The translations under genes and the position numbers were made by a program. Positions 37,184 through 46,322 of a stretch of 64,000 nt of DNA are shown in pieces (position 1 is the stretch's first letter; the number at the start of each line of letters is the position of its first letter). Below the pieces are notes generated by a model. It saw only the letters and a list, made by a program, of their open reading frames with translations, was not told where the DNA came from and did not search any database. The DNA comes from JBLZUR01 sp048565625. GTDB taxonomy: Bacteria; Pseudomonadota; Alphaproteobacteria; Sphingomonadales; Sphingomonadaceae. The DNA is taken from assembly GCF_048565625.1 (NCBI RefSeq), contig NZ_JBLZUR010000002.1, positions 558,001-622,000 of the forward strand, read 5' to 3'.

Positions 37184-38055
37184 GGCGCAGGGGCCGGTGG
37201 GGGGGCGAGGGGCGGGCGATAGGCCGGCAGGATCAGCCCGTAGTCGAGCAGCTCGGGCCGGGCGAGCGGCCAGCCCCGCGCGACGTCGCGCGTCGTCCGC
37301 GCCACCACCGCGACCGGTATGCCCGGCGGATAGAGGCCGCCCGCGCCCGAAGTGACGAGCAGGTCGCCGCGCCTGAACGGCATCGCGCCGGTGCCGAGCG
37401 CGCGGATCTCCAGCCCGCCCGTCCCGTTCCCGGCGGCGAGCCCCGGCGTGCCGCGCCGCACCTCCCGCACCGGAATCGAACTCGCCTCGTCGGTGACGAG
37501 GAGGACGCGCGCCGCGGTGAAGCCGGTGTCGAGGACGCGGCCGACCAGACCCTCCGCCGCGCGCACCGGCTGGCCCGGCCGCACGCCGTCATTATAACCG
37601 GCGGTGATCGTCACGATGCGCCGGTCGGACATCGTCGTGGAGGAGACCAGCCGCGCCACGGCGACGGGCCGCACCTCCGGCTCGATCACCCGCATCGTCG
37701 CGCGCAGCCGCCGGTTCTCGAACGCGGTCGCGCGCGCCTCGATCAGCTTCAGCCTTGCGCGACCCAGTTCCTCACGCAACGCCTGGTTCTGCGATCCCGC
37801 GCGCACATAGGCGGCGATCGCATCGTCAATGCCCGACACGCCCTGTGCACCATAACGGAGCCCGGCCGAGACGGGCGTGGTCAGATCGTCGAACGCGCTG
37901 CGCAACCGGCCGAACCCGATCGGATCGAACGCGGCGAGTGCTGCCAGCAGAAGGCCGGCGATGATCCCGGTGATCGCCACGACATAGGCCGCGAACACGC
38001 CGAACTGCGCGCGCCGCGAAAAGCCCGGTCGGCGATCGGCGCGCGGCGCCACCAC
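37180..38055 (-). CDS. mreC: MreC, rod-shape determining protein
   Basis: Periplasmic scaffold linking MreB filaments to PBP2. It has 291 residues: a cytoplasmic tail, one transmembrane helix (about 17-42), a coiled coil (LREELGRARLKLIEARA), then beta domains with ARLVSSTTM, GYNDGVRPGQPV, GLVGRV and LLVTSGAGGLYPPGIPV, all standard MreC signatures. It starts 16 bases after the mreB stop. Confidence 0.95.
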   Translation of the reverse strand: MVAPRADRRPGFSRRAQFGVFAAYVVAITGIIAGLLLAALAAFDPIGFGRLRSAFDDLTTPVSAGLRYGAQGVSGIDDAIAAYVRAGSQNQALREELGRARLKLIEARATAFENRRLRATMRVIEPEVRPVAVARLVSSTTMSDRRIVTITAGYNDGVRPGQPVRAAEGLVGRVLDTGFTAARVLLVTDEASSIPVREVRRGTPGLAAGNGTGGLEIRALGTGAMPFRRGDLLVTSGAGGLYPPGIPVAVVARTTRDVARGWPLARPELLDYGLILPAYRPPLAPPPAPAP

Positions 38056-38071
38056 CGGCGGAGACCCTCCG

Positions 38072-39115
38072 TCAGGCGGTCTGGAGGACGCCGCGGAAGA
38101 CCGGATCTTCCAGGGCGCGTCCGGTGCCGAGCGCGACGCAGGTCAGCGGCTCGTCGGCGACGGTGACCGGCAGGCCCGTCTCCTCGCGCAGCACCTCGTC
38201 CAGCGCGCCGAGCAGCGCGCCGCCGCCGGTCAGCACGATGCCCTGGTCGACGATGTCGGCGGCCAGTTCCGGCTGCGTGTTCTCCAGCGCGATGCGCACG
38301 CCTTCGACGATCGCGGAGACCGGCTCGCTCAGCGCCTCGGCGATCTGGCCCTGGTTGATCTCGATCTCCTTCGGCACGCCGTTGACGAGATCGCGGCCCT
38401 TGATGTGGATCGACTGGCCGGTGCCGTCCTTCGGCATCTTGGCGACACCGTAATCCTTCTTGATCCGCTCCGCCGTCGCCTCACCGATCAGGAGGTTGTG
38501 GTTGCGGCGGACATAGGAGGCGATCGCCTCGTCCATCTTGTCCCCGCCGACCCGGACCGAGGTGGTATAGGCAAGGCCGTGGAGCGAGAGCACCGCGACC
38601 TCGGTGGTGCCGCCGCCGATGTCGACCACCATCGATCCGATCGGCTCGGTCACCGGCATGTCCGCGCCGATCGCCGCCGCCATCGGCTCCTCGATCAGCC
38701 AGACCTGGCTCGCGCCCGCGTTCGACGCCGCGTCGCGGATCGCGCGGCGCTCGACCTTCGTGGAGCCGGACGGCACGCAGATCACGATCTCCGGAAAACG
38801 CATGAAGCGGCTCTTGCCGTGCACCTTCAGGATGAAGTGCTTGATCATCTGCTCGGCCACGTCGATGTCGGCGATGACGCCATCGCGCAGGGGCCGGATC
38901 GCCTCGATCTGGTGCGGGGTCTTGCCCATCATCAGCTTGGCATCGTCACCGACCGCCTTCACCCGCTTGACGCCGTTGATCGTCTCGATCGCGACGACCG
39001 ACGGCTCGTTCAGCACGATGCCGCGCCCCCGGATGTAGACGACGGTGTTCGCCGTGCCGAGGTCGATCGCCATGTCGTGCGACATGAACTTGAACAGCTT
39101 TGTGAAGGAAAGCAT
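38072..39115 (-). CDS. mreB: MreB, actin-like rod-shape protein
   Basis: Bacterial actin that positions the cell-wall elongation machinery. The ATG at 39115 starts MLSFTKLFKFMSHDMAIDLGTANT, the usual MreB N-terminus including the membrane-binding helix; the reading frame is open for 264 further codons upstream but that is not family sequence. It has 347 residues. Nucleotide-binding motifs are DLGTANT, VDIGGGTTEVAV and VLTGGGALL. Confidence 0.97.
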   Translation of the reverse strand: MLSFTKLFKFMSHDMAIDLGTANTVVYIRGRGIVLNEPSVVAIETINGVKRVKAVGDDAKLMMGKTPHQIEAIRPLRDGVIADIDVAEQMIKHFILKVHGKSRFMRFPEIVICVPSGSTKVERRAIRDAASNAGASQVWLIEEPMAAAIGADMPVTEPIGSMVVDIGGGTTEVAVLSLHGLAYTTSVRVGGDKMDEAIASYVRRNHNLLIGEATAERIKKDYGVAKMPKDGTGQSIHIKGRDLVNGVPKEIEINQGQIAEALSEPVSAIVEGVRIALENTQPELAADIVDQGIVLTGGGALLGALDEVLREETGLPVTVADEPLTCVALGTGRALEDPVFRGVLQTA

Positions 39116-39245
39116 CGTGTCTGCCGGTCCCGCCCGCGTCGTCTGAGAATGCACTGCCGCAGTCCGGATTAGGGCATAAGTGAGCGGTTCACCAATGCAT
39201 TTCCGGATGTCGCGGAGGGCCGTCCGTTGGGCTAGGGGTGAACCC

Positions 39246-41015
39246 ATGTCAATACGACGCCTGCCCGAACATCTCGTCAACCGGATCGCCGCCGGTGAAG
39301 TGGTGGAAAGACCGGCCAGCGCGCTCAAGGAGTTGGTCGAGAACGCGATCGACGCCGGGTCGACCCGCGTCGCCGTCAGGCTGATCGACGGCGGCACCAC
39401 GCTGATCGAGGTGGCGGACGACGGCTGCGGCATGACCCCGGCCGAGATCGCGCTCGCGCTGGAACGCCACGCCACGTCAAAGCTGCCCGACGACGCCATC
39501 GAACTGGTCGCCACCCTCGGCTTCCGGGGCGAGGCGCTGCCCTCGATCGCCAGCGTCGCCCGTGTGACCATCGAGAGCCGCCCGCGCGGGGCGGACGGCT
39601 GGAGCCGCCTCGTGGACAACGGCCAGCTGGTGGCGGAAGGCCCCGCCGCCATCCCGCCCGGCACCCGCGTCACGGTCGAGGCTTTGTTCGAACGCGTGCC
39701 CGCCCGCCGCAAGTTCCTGCGCAGTCCCCGTGCCGAATATGCCGCCTGCCTCGATGTCGTGCGCCGGCTGGCAATGGCGCGGCCGGACATCGCCTTCGCG
39801 GTCGAACATGACGGTCGCCGTGCGCTGTCGGTGCCTGCGGGCGAGGACCGGCCGGCCCGCGTCGCCGCGCTCACCGACCGCGCGCTCGCCGAGAATTCGG
39901 TCGGCATCGATCATCTGCGTGGGCCAGTGCGGCTGGGCGGTGTCGCCGGGCTGCCGACCTTCAATCGCGGCGTCGCCGACCACCAGTACCTCTTCGTCAA
40001 CGGCCGCCCGGTGAAGGACCGCCTGCTGATCGGCGCCGTGCGCGGTGCCTATCAGGACATGCTCGCCCGCGACCGCCACCCGGTCCTCGCCTTGTTCATC
40101 GATCTCCCGCCCGAGGAGGTCGACGTGAACGTCCACCCCGCCAAGACCGAGGTCCGCTTCCGCGACCCGGCGCTGGTGCGCGGCCTGATCGTCGGCGGCC
40201 TCCGGGCGGCGCTGGACGAAGCCGGCTTCCGCAGCGTCCAGCGTGCCGACCTGGGCGCTCTTGGCCAAACGCGAAGCCCCTCCCCTTCAGGGGAGGGTTT
40301 GGGGTGGGGCAGTCCGCCAGCAAGCTACAGCCCCGTCTCTGCCGGAGAGACCCACCGCCTCTTCGATGCCGCGCTCGACTATCGCCCCGCCGGCCGCGCC
40401 GAACCCGCCACCCACGCCCCGCCGGCCGCCGCCCAGCACCCGCTCGGCATCGCGCGCGGCCAGGTCGCCGCCACCTACATCGTCGCCGAGGCGGAGGACG
40501 GGCTCGTCCTCGTTGACCAGCACGCCGCCCATGAACGCCTCGTCCTCGAACGAATGCGCCGCGCGGTGGCGGATGGCGGCGTCGCGGCGCAGGCGCTCCT
40601 CCTCCCCGAAGTGGTCGAGCTGGACGAACCCGGCTGCGACCGGCTGGAGGCGCGACAGGCCGAACTCGCCGGCTTCGGTCTCGAACTCGAACGCTTCGGG
40701 CCCCGCGCGATGCTGGTCCGCAGCACCCCCGCGCTGCTCGGGAACAGCGAGGTGAGGGGCCTCGTCACCGATCTCGCCGACGAACTCGCCGCCTTCGATG
40801 AGGCGTTGAGCCTCAAGGAACGCCTCGACCATGTCGCCGCGACCATGGCCTGCCACGGCTCCGTCCGCGCCGGCCGCGTCCTCTCCGTCGCCGAGATGAA
40901 CGCCCTCCTCCGCGAAATGGAGGTCACCCCCCATTCCGGCCAATGCAACCACGGCCGCCCCACCTGGGTAAAGCTCGACCTCAAGACCGTCGAGAAGCTG
41001 TTCGGTCGCGCCTAG
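39246..41015 (+). CDS. mutL: MutL, DNA mismatch repair protein with endonuclease motif
   Basis: Mismatch repair ATPase and latent endonuclease. The ATG at 39246 gives 589 residues. GHKL ATPase motifs are LVENAIDAG, VADDGCGM and GFRGEAL in the N-terminal domain. The C-terminal domain has DQHAAHERLVLE, matching the DQHA-x2-E-x4-E endonuclease motif, plus ACHGS and QCNHGRP. The linker near residues 340-365 contains a palindromic repeat read as protein (see repeat at 40278-40297). It is divergent from mreB and overlaps the next gene tail to tail by 4 bases. Confidence 0.96.
   Translation: MSIRRLPEHLVNRIAAGEVVERPASALKELVENAIDAGSTRVAVRLIDGGTTLIEVADDGCGMTPAEIALALERHATSKLPDDAIELVATLGFRGEALPSIASVARVTIESRPRGADGWSRLVDNGQLVAEGPAAIPPGTRVTVEALFERVPARRKFLRSPRAEYAACLDVVRRLAMARPDIAFAVEHDGRRALSVPAGEDRPARVAALTDRALAENSVGIDHLRGPVRLGGVAGLPTFNRGVADHQYLFVNGRPVKDRLLIGAVRGAYQDMLARDRHPVLALFIDLPPEEVDVNVHPAKTEVRFRDPALVRGLIVGGLRAALDEAGFRSVQRADLGALGQTRSPSPSGEGLGWGSPPASYSPVSAGETHRLFDAALDYRPAGRAEPATHAPPAAAQHPLGIARGQVAATYIVAEAEDGLVLVDQHAAHERLVLERMRRAVADGGVAAQALLLPEVVELDEPGCDRLEARQAELAGFGLELERFGPRAMLVRSTPALLGNSEVRGLVTDLADELAAFDEALSLKERLDHVAATMACHGSVRAGRVLSVAEMNALLREMEVTPHSGQCNHGRPTWVKLDLKTVEKLFGRA
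40278..40297. repeat. CCTCCCC/GGGGAGG palindrome inside mutL
   Basis: CCCTCCCC at 40278-40285 and GGGGAGGG at 40290-40297 form an 8-bp stem with a TTCA loop. The same core recurs at 48 kb and 52 kb. It lies in the MutL linker and adds a low-complexity Ser/Pro/Gly peptide. Confidence 0.7.
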
Positions 41016-42508
41016 GCGGGAAGCGGGTCTGGGGCGACCGGCGGCACGATGCGCTCGCGCCTGGCTTGCGGCGCCAGCGACACCGCCCGCGCGCTCGCCA
41101 GCAGGAGCATCATCAGGAGGGGCATGCGGCTGATGAACGACATGAAGGCGAGCTGCGCGAGGTAGGTCGCGAAGCTTGCGAGCACGAACCCGCGATAGGC
41201 GTTCATGCGGCCCGCAGCCGGATTGCCGGTGATCAGGCGGAGGAGGACCATCGCCAGGCCGGTTACGAAGATGAGCAGCCCCGGCAGGCCGGAGACGAGC
41301 GCGACGTTGAGGTAGAAATTCACCAGATCGACGATCTTCTCGCCCTGCTTGATGTCCTGCAGGCTTGCCAGCGTGTCCTCGAAGGTCTGGCCCGTCAGCG
41401 GGTGCTTCCTGATCTCGTCGACACCCCGGTCGAGCAGCAGGCCGCGATAGTCGCTATAGACCTTGCCGGCATAGACGACGCGGGTGTCGGTGCCGAACAG
41501 GGCGGCGTCGCGGCCGCCCACCGACATCGTCGCGCTGGCGGCATAGGCGGCAAGACCCGTCGCCATCAGTGCCGCCGCCGTCCCGATCTGGCGTCGGGTG
41601 AGGAGGAGGATCAGGATACCGAGGCCCAGCATCACGGTGTTGCCCCGCGACTGGGTGGTATACAGCCCGTAGAGGATCACGAGGCAGGTGCCGATCCACG
41701 GCACCGTTCCGTTGAAATCACGCCGCGATACGCCCGCGCCAAGGACCGCGAGCGACAGGAAGCTCGCGAGCGCCAGCGGGTTCAGGAAGCTCGCGGATGC
41801 CCTGAGCGCGCCGTTCCTGATCGACAGGTTGGCGTTGAAGCTGGTCGCATACTCGAAATTGCCGGTGATCTGGCCGAACAGCACCCAGCCGAACCTGTAC
41901 TCGTAGGCGGTATAGACCGACAGGATGACGGCCGCCGCCACGATCGCCAGGATCAGGCGCTGCAGGCTGCCCTCCGTGCGGATGGTGGAGCGGAGCGCCA
42001 GGTACGGGATCACCAGGTTGATCACGGTATCGACGATCTGCCGGCCGGCGATGGTGACCGAGGGGAAGCGGGTCCAGGCGACCGCGAACATGAAGATGAG
42101 GAAGGCCATGACGGCGTCCTCCGCCGACATTCCGCGCCGCGCAGGCTGATCCGCGGGAAAGCGCTGCAGGTTGATCAGAAAGGCGAGGGTGAAGGCATGA
42201 TGCAGAAAGACGGTGAAGAGGTAGGTGCTGCCGACCGACCATTCGTAGCGGATGTCGGGGAGCAGGACGTAATAGAGCAGGAACTGCACGAGCGCATCGG
42301 TTCGGTTCCGCGCGGTCACGGCGCTCACCACCGTGCAGACGATCAGCATGAGCAGGATCGAATGCAGCAGGAACCCCGCCAGCAGCATGATGGCGGAACC
42401 CGCACAGAAGCGCGGCGAGACGACCTCCCGCATCTGCGCGTTGCCCGCCCAGCGCAGACCTGCACAGGCCAGCGTGAACAGGATCATCATGATCACATAG
42501 ATCTTCAT
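41012..42508 (-). CDS. O-antigen ligase/polymerase-like membrane protein
   Basis: 498 residues from the Met at 42508 with about a dozen hydrophobic segments. The large loop after the middle helices contains FGTDTRVVYAGKVYSDYRG and IRKHPLTGQTF, similar to the R-x(n)-HPLxG loop of Wzy_C-type ligases and polymerases. The product probably acts on polysaccharide at the inner membrane, either in O-antigen ligation or exopolysaccharide polymerisation. There are no other polysaccharide genes next to it; glycosyltransferases lie 13 kb away. Confidence 0.68.
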   Translation of the reverse strand: MKIYVIMMILFTLACAGLRWAGNAQMREVVSPRFCAGSAIMLLAGFLLHSILLMLIVCTVVSAVTARNRTDALVQFLLYYVLLPDIRYEWSVGSTYLFTVFLHHAFTLAFLINLQRFPADQPARRGMSAEDAVMAFLIFMFAVAWTRFPSVTIAGRQIVDTVINLVIPYLALRSTIRTEGSLQRLILAIVAAAVILSVYTAYEYRFGWVLFGQITGNFEYATSFNANLSIRNGALRASASFLNPLALASFLSLAVLGAGVSRRDFNGTVPWIGTCLVILYGLYTTQSRGNTVMLGLGILILLLTRRQIGTAAALMATGLAAYAASATMSVGGRDAALFGTDTRVVYAGKVYSDYRGLLLDRGVDEIRKHPLTGQTFEDTLASLQDIKQGEKIVDLVNFYLNVALVSGLPGLLIFVTGLAMVLLRLITGNPAAGRMNAYRGFVLASFATYLAQLAFMSFISRMPLLMMLLLASARAVSLAPQARRERIVPPVAPDPLPA

Positions 42509-42785
42509 CGCGCCGCTCCGTGCCGGAATCTGCTTACGCAGAAATGAAGAAGGGGGGAACAGCGGAGAACGGGCCGACACGCCGATGCACCGGGACGTGA
42601 AGCCCCGAATACAAGTGTTAAGACGCGTTAAAGAACGAAGTGATCTTCAAAGTCTTCGCAAGACGGGTGGCAATGCCCAGAACTCGCCCGCAACATGTCT
42701 CTCCGATGAACGGCCCCAAACGGCGGAACCAATCGCGCGATCAGGTCTTTTCGCCAGCGGCCAAGCAACCATCGGAGTATCTGAG

Positions 42786-43121
42786 ATGCGCAACCAAATT
42801 CTTGCCGCCGCCGCCTCGGCAGCCCTCGTCCTCTCGCTTTCCTCGCCGGCGCTCGCGGGTGACCGGGATAATGCCCGCGTCGCGATCGCCGCCGCCAAGG
42901 CGAAGGTCGACCTCAACGAGAAGAACGGCGTCACCGGCGAAGCCGCCGATATCCAGTCGCGCGCCCGCATCGCCCTCGACAAGGCGCAGCACGAATTCGA
43001 CAAGAGCGACGAGGACACCGCCATCGCCGCCGCGAAGGAAGCCAACGCGCTTGCCGAGCTCGCCTCCTCGACCCAGCAGAAGCAGCTGATCCAGAACCAG
43101 ACGGCCACGCTGAACCAGTAA
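42786..43121 (+). CDS. DUF4398-like periplasmic protein
   Basis: 111 residues from the ATG at 42786. A signal peptide (ILAAAASAALVLSLSSPALA) is followed by an all-helical region rich in alanine and lysine (RVAIAAAKAKV, ARIALDKAQHEFDK). This matches the DUF4398 style often paired with OmpA-family genes. It is followed 22 bases later by an OmpA-domain gene, so the two probably form one envelope-associated unit. Confidence 0.75.
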   Translation: MRNQILAAAASAALVLSLSSPALAGDRDNARVAIAAAKAKVDLNEKNGVTGEAADIQSRARIALDKAQHEFDKSDEDTAIAAAKEANALAELASSTQQKQLIQNQTATLNQ

Positions 43122-43143
43122 TCCGCCGATCAGGAGAGACACG

Positions 43144-43974
43144 ATGAAGACCATGTTCCTCGGCCTGATGGCCGCGACGGCGCTTGCCACCGTCTCCACC
43201 CCCGCTTTGGCTGACAAGGCCGACAAGGTCATGCTCGAACAGTATCGCGACAAGATCGTCGCGGCGCGCGGCGAGCCGGGTGTCCAGCAATATGGCGGTG
43301 CCGAGCTCGACCGGGCTATGGCGGCGCTCCCGACGCTGAAGAAGCGGCTGGACGACGACAAGACCGACCAGATCAAGGCGACCACTGCCGAGATCGACAC
43401 GCTGATCCAGACAGCGCGCAGCCGCGCCCAGGTCGAGATGGCGAAGCAGGATGCGTCCGCCGCCGCCAAGGCCAAGCAGGATCAGCTCGCCTCGCAGGCG
43501 GCGGATGCCGAGCGCGCCCGCGCCGATGCGGCCGCCGCCGCTGCCGAGGCCGAGAAGGCCAAGGCGCAGCTTGCCGAGCTGAAGATGAAGCAGACCGCCC
43601 TCGGCGCGACTCTCGTCCTCCAGGACGTGGTGTTCGAGACCGGTCGTGCCGAGCTGAAGCCGGGTGCCTCGGCCCGCCTCGCGCCGCTCGCCAACTATCT
43701 GCGCGCCAACCCTGAGGTTAAGGTCCGCGTCGATGGCCATACCGACGCGCAGGGCAGCGACGCCCTGAACCAGCAGCTGTCGGACGCGCGCGCCAGCGCG
43801 GTGCGCACCGCGCTCGGCTCCATGGGTATCGATCCGAACCGCATCCAGGCGCTCGGCCACGGCGAATCGCAGCCGATCGCCGACAACAACAACGCCGCCG
43901 GTCGTCAGCAGAACCGCCGCGTCGAGATCACGCTGGTCGGCCAGCAGGCGAACAATCTCGCCGCCGTCCAGTAA
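43144..43974 (+). CDS. OmpA-family peptidoglycan-binding protein
   Basis: 276 residues with a signal peptide (cleavage near ALA-DK), an alanine-rich coiled coil (about 85-155) and a C-terminal OmpA domain (about 165-265). That domain has VVFETGRAELKPGA, VRVDGHTDAQGSDALNQQLSDARA, LGHGESQPIADN and QQNRRVEI, including the peptidoglycan-binding Asp and Arg. There is no beta-barrel, so it resembles a periplasmic Pal-like or YiaD-type protein. Confidence 0.92.
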   Translation: MKTMFLGLMAATALATVSTPALADKADKVMLEQYRDKIVAARGEPGVQQYGGAELDRAMAALPTLKKRLDDDKTDQIKATTAEIDTLIQTARSRAQVEMAKQDASAAAKAKQDQLASQAADAERARADAAAAAAEAEKAKAQLAELKMKQTALGATLVLQDVVFETGRAELKPGASARLAPLANYLRANPEVKVRVDGHTDAQGSDALNQQLSDARASAVRTALGSMGIDPNRIQALGHGESQPIADNNNAAGRQQNRRVEITLVGQQANNLAAVQ

Positions 43975-43991
43975 GGTCTAGCCCGCGAAAG

Positions 43992-44028
43992 AAGGGCCGC
44001 GCGCCAGCCGACGCGCGGCCCTTTTCTT
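43992..44028. terminator. Hairpin terminator between the OmpA gene and cysK (probably bidirectional)
   Basis: AAGGGCCGCGCG at 43992-44003 pairs perfectly with CGCGCGGCCCTT at 44012-44023 over a 12-bp stem with an 8-base loop, followed by TTCTTC on the plus strand. It lies between two converging genes and can serve both. Confidence 0.85.
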
Positions 44029-44942
44029 CATTCGGGCAGGAAGTCCGGCACCGACAGATACCGCTCGCCCGTGTCGTAGTTGAAGCCGAGCACGCGCAGT
44101 CCCGGCGTCTCTGCCAGCTTCTGCCTGATCGCCTGCAGGGTCGCGCCGGATGAGATGCCGACCAGCATCCCTTCCTCCCGCGCCGCCCGCCGCGCCATCT
44201 CCTTGGCGTCCGCCGGATCCACCTGGATCACCCCGTCGAGCATCTGCGTGTGCAGGTTGCGCGGTACGAAGCCCGCGCCGATCCCCTGAATCGGATGCGG
44301 CCCCGGCTGGCCGCCCGAGATCACCGGCGACAAGGTCGGCTCTACCGCGAACACCTTCAGCCCCGGCCACTCCGCCTTCAACACGTCGGCGACCCCTGTG
44401 ATATGCCCGCCGGTGCCCACGCCGGTGATGATCGCGTCGAGCGGCGCATCGGCAAAGTCGGCCAGGATCTCCCGCGCGGTCGTCCGGTGATGCACCGAGA
44501 TGTTCGCCGGGTTCTCAAACTGCTGTGGCATCCATGCGCTCGGCGTCTGCTCGACCAGCTCCAGCGCCCGCTCGATCGCGCCCTTCATCCCCTTCTCGCG
44601 CGGGGTGAGGTCGAAGCTCGCGCCATAGGCCAGCATCAGGCGCCGCCGCTCGATCGACATGCTCTCCGGCATGACAAGGATCAGTTTGTAACCCTTCACC
44701 GCCGCGACCATGGCGAGGCCGATGCCGGTATTGCCGGACGTCGGCTCGACGATCGTGCCGCCCGGCTGCAGTCTGCCCGCCGCCTCCGCATCCTCGATCA
44801 TGGCGAGCGCGATGCGGTCCTTGATCGACCCGCCGGGATTCGACCGCTCGGACTTGATCCACACCTCGGCATCCGGGAACAGGCGGCTGACGCGGATATG
44901 CGGCGTGTTGCCGATGGTGGCGAGAATAGAGTCGGCCTTCAT
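44028..44942 (-). CDS. cysK: Cysteine synthase A (O-acetylserine sulfhydrylase)
   Basis: PLP enzyme making cysteine from O-acetylserine and sulfide. The 304 residues carry the PLP lysine in NPGGSIKDR (Lys41), the substrate loop PTSGNTG, and GVGTGGHITGV for phosphate binding. Length and motifs fit CysK/CysM; IGNTPHIRV at the N-terminus fits CysK. It is transcribed away from the terminator that it shares with the OmpA gene. Confidence 0.94.
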   Translation of the reverse strand: MKADSILATIGNTPHIRVSRLFPDAEVWIKSERSNPGGSIKDRIALAMIEDAEAAGRLQPGGTIVEPTSGNTGIGLAMVAAVKGYKLILVMPESMSIERRRLMLAYGASFDLTPREKGMKGAIERALELVEQTPSAWMPQQFENPANISVHHRTTAREILADFADAPLDAIITGVGTGGHITGVADVLKAEWPGLKVFAVEPTLSPVISGGQPGPHPIQGIGAGFVPRNLHTQMLDGVIQVDPADAKEMARRAAREEGMLVGISSGATLQAIRQKLAETPGLRVLGFNYDTGERYLSVPDFLPE

Positions 44943-44954
44943 GTCAGCACCTCC

Positions 44955-46217
44955 TTAGAGCGGCGGGTTCTCAAGTGTCTTCGGCGGCTCGAATGTGCGC
45001 GCATTCTTCAGTTCGGGAAACCATTTCAGCCATAGCACGGTGACGAGCACTGCGCCCACGCCCCCCGCGATCACCGCCGGCACCGGCCCGATCGTCGATG
45101 CGAGCAGCCCGGATTCCGCCTCGCCCAGCTCGTTCGATCCGGAGATGAACAGGCTGGACACCGCGCCGACCCGCCCGCGCATGTCGTCGGGCGTGTAGAT
45201 CTGGATCAGCGACTGCCGAACATAGACCGACAGCATGTCCGCCGCGCCCAGCACGGCCAGACAGGCGAGCGACAGCGGCATCCACCGCGAAAAGCCGAAG
45301 ATCACCGTCGCCAGCCCGAACACCGCGACTGCCGCCATCATCTTCAGCCCGACATTGGTCTTGAGCGGCCGGAAGGCGAAGAGCAAAGCCGTCGCCGCCG
45401 CACCCACCGCCGGCGCCGCGCGCAGCTCGCCCAGGCCCTCGGCCCCCACCATCAGCACATCGCGCGCGAAGATCGGCAGCATCGCCGTCGCCCCGCCCAG
45501 CAGCACCGCGAACAGGTCGAGCGAGATCGCGCCGAGCACCAGCCGGTTGCGCCGCACATAATGCACGCCCTCGATCATCTGCCGCCACGGGCTGACCCCG
45601 CTGTCCAGCCGCTTGCGCGGGAACGGCCGCACCATCGTCAGGCAGAGGAACGAGACACCGAACAGCCCCGCGCTCACCGCATAGGGCAGGAAGTGGCTTT
45701 GGGCGTAGAGCAGCCCGCCGAGCGCAGGCCCGATCACCGCACCACCCTGCCAGGCGATCGAGCTCATCGCGATCGCGGTCGGCAGCGACGCCGCCGGGAC
45801 GATATTGGGCGCGATCCCCGACAGCGCCGGCCCGGCAAAGGCGCGCGCCACGCCGAGGAGGCCCGCGATCACGAACAGGTCGGTTAGGGTCGTCGTCCCC
45901 TCCCATGCGAACCAGGCGAGCGAGGCGGCGCAGGAAAACTCCAGGAACACCGCCCCCCGCGCGATCCATCGCCGATCGACCCGGTCGGCCGCCCAGCCCA
46001 CCAGCAGGGTCAGCGCGAGCAGCGGTACGAACTGGCACACGCCTATATAGCCGAGTTGTAGCGCCGCATCCTGGATGCTCATCGTCCGCCGCGCGATGTC
46101 GTAGACCTGCCAACCGACCACGATCACCATCGACATCTGCGCGATGGTGGCGGCGAATCGAGCGGTCCAGTAGAAGCGGAAGTCACTGAAAGTGAACGGG
46201 TGGGGTGCGCCGGACAT
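44955..46217 (-). CDS. MFS transporter (EntS-like)
   Basis: 420 residues with about twelve predicted membrane segments. The N-terminal FYWTARFAATIAQMSMVIVVGWQVYD and the motif A-like VGWAADRVDRRWIARG suggest the MFS_3/EntS type of exporter. The substrate cannot be read from sequence. It lies 12 bases upstream of cysK on the same strand, so it may be co-transcribed with it. Confidence 0.85.
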   Translation of the reverse strand: MSGAPHPFTFSDFRFYWTARFAATIAQMSMVIVVGWQVYDIARRTMSIQDAALQLGYIGVCQFVPLLALTLLVGWAADRVDRRWIARGAVFLEFSCAASLAWFAWEGTTTLTDLFVIAGLLGVARAFAGPALSGIAPNIVPAASLPTAIAMSSIAWQGGAVIGPALGGLLYAQSHFLPYAVSAGLFGVSFLCLTMVRPFPRKRLDSGVSPWRQMIEGVHYVRRNRLVLGAISLDLFAVLLGGATAMLPIFARDVLMVGAEGLGELRAAPAVGAAATALLFAFRPLKTNVGLKMMAAVAVFGLATVIFGFSRWMPLSLACLAVLGAADMLSVYVRQSLIQIYTPDDMRGRVGAVSSLFISGSNELGEAESGLLASTIGPVPAVIAGGVGAVLVTVLWLKWFPELKNARTFEPPKTLENPPL

Positions 46218-46322
46218 CGCGGCTCGTCTAGGCGTGTCGCCGCGCGGCCCGCAACCCTCGCGCTGGACAAAAGCCGGCGCGCGGGCGACTTGATGGCGGG
46301 GGATTCAGGGAGAGTCGATAAG

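Noticed and set aside
38072..39907. MreB with a long N-terminal extension
   Set aside because: The upstream open frame is not family sequence; the standard MreB start at 39115 is clear, and the extension runs under mutL.
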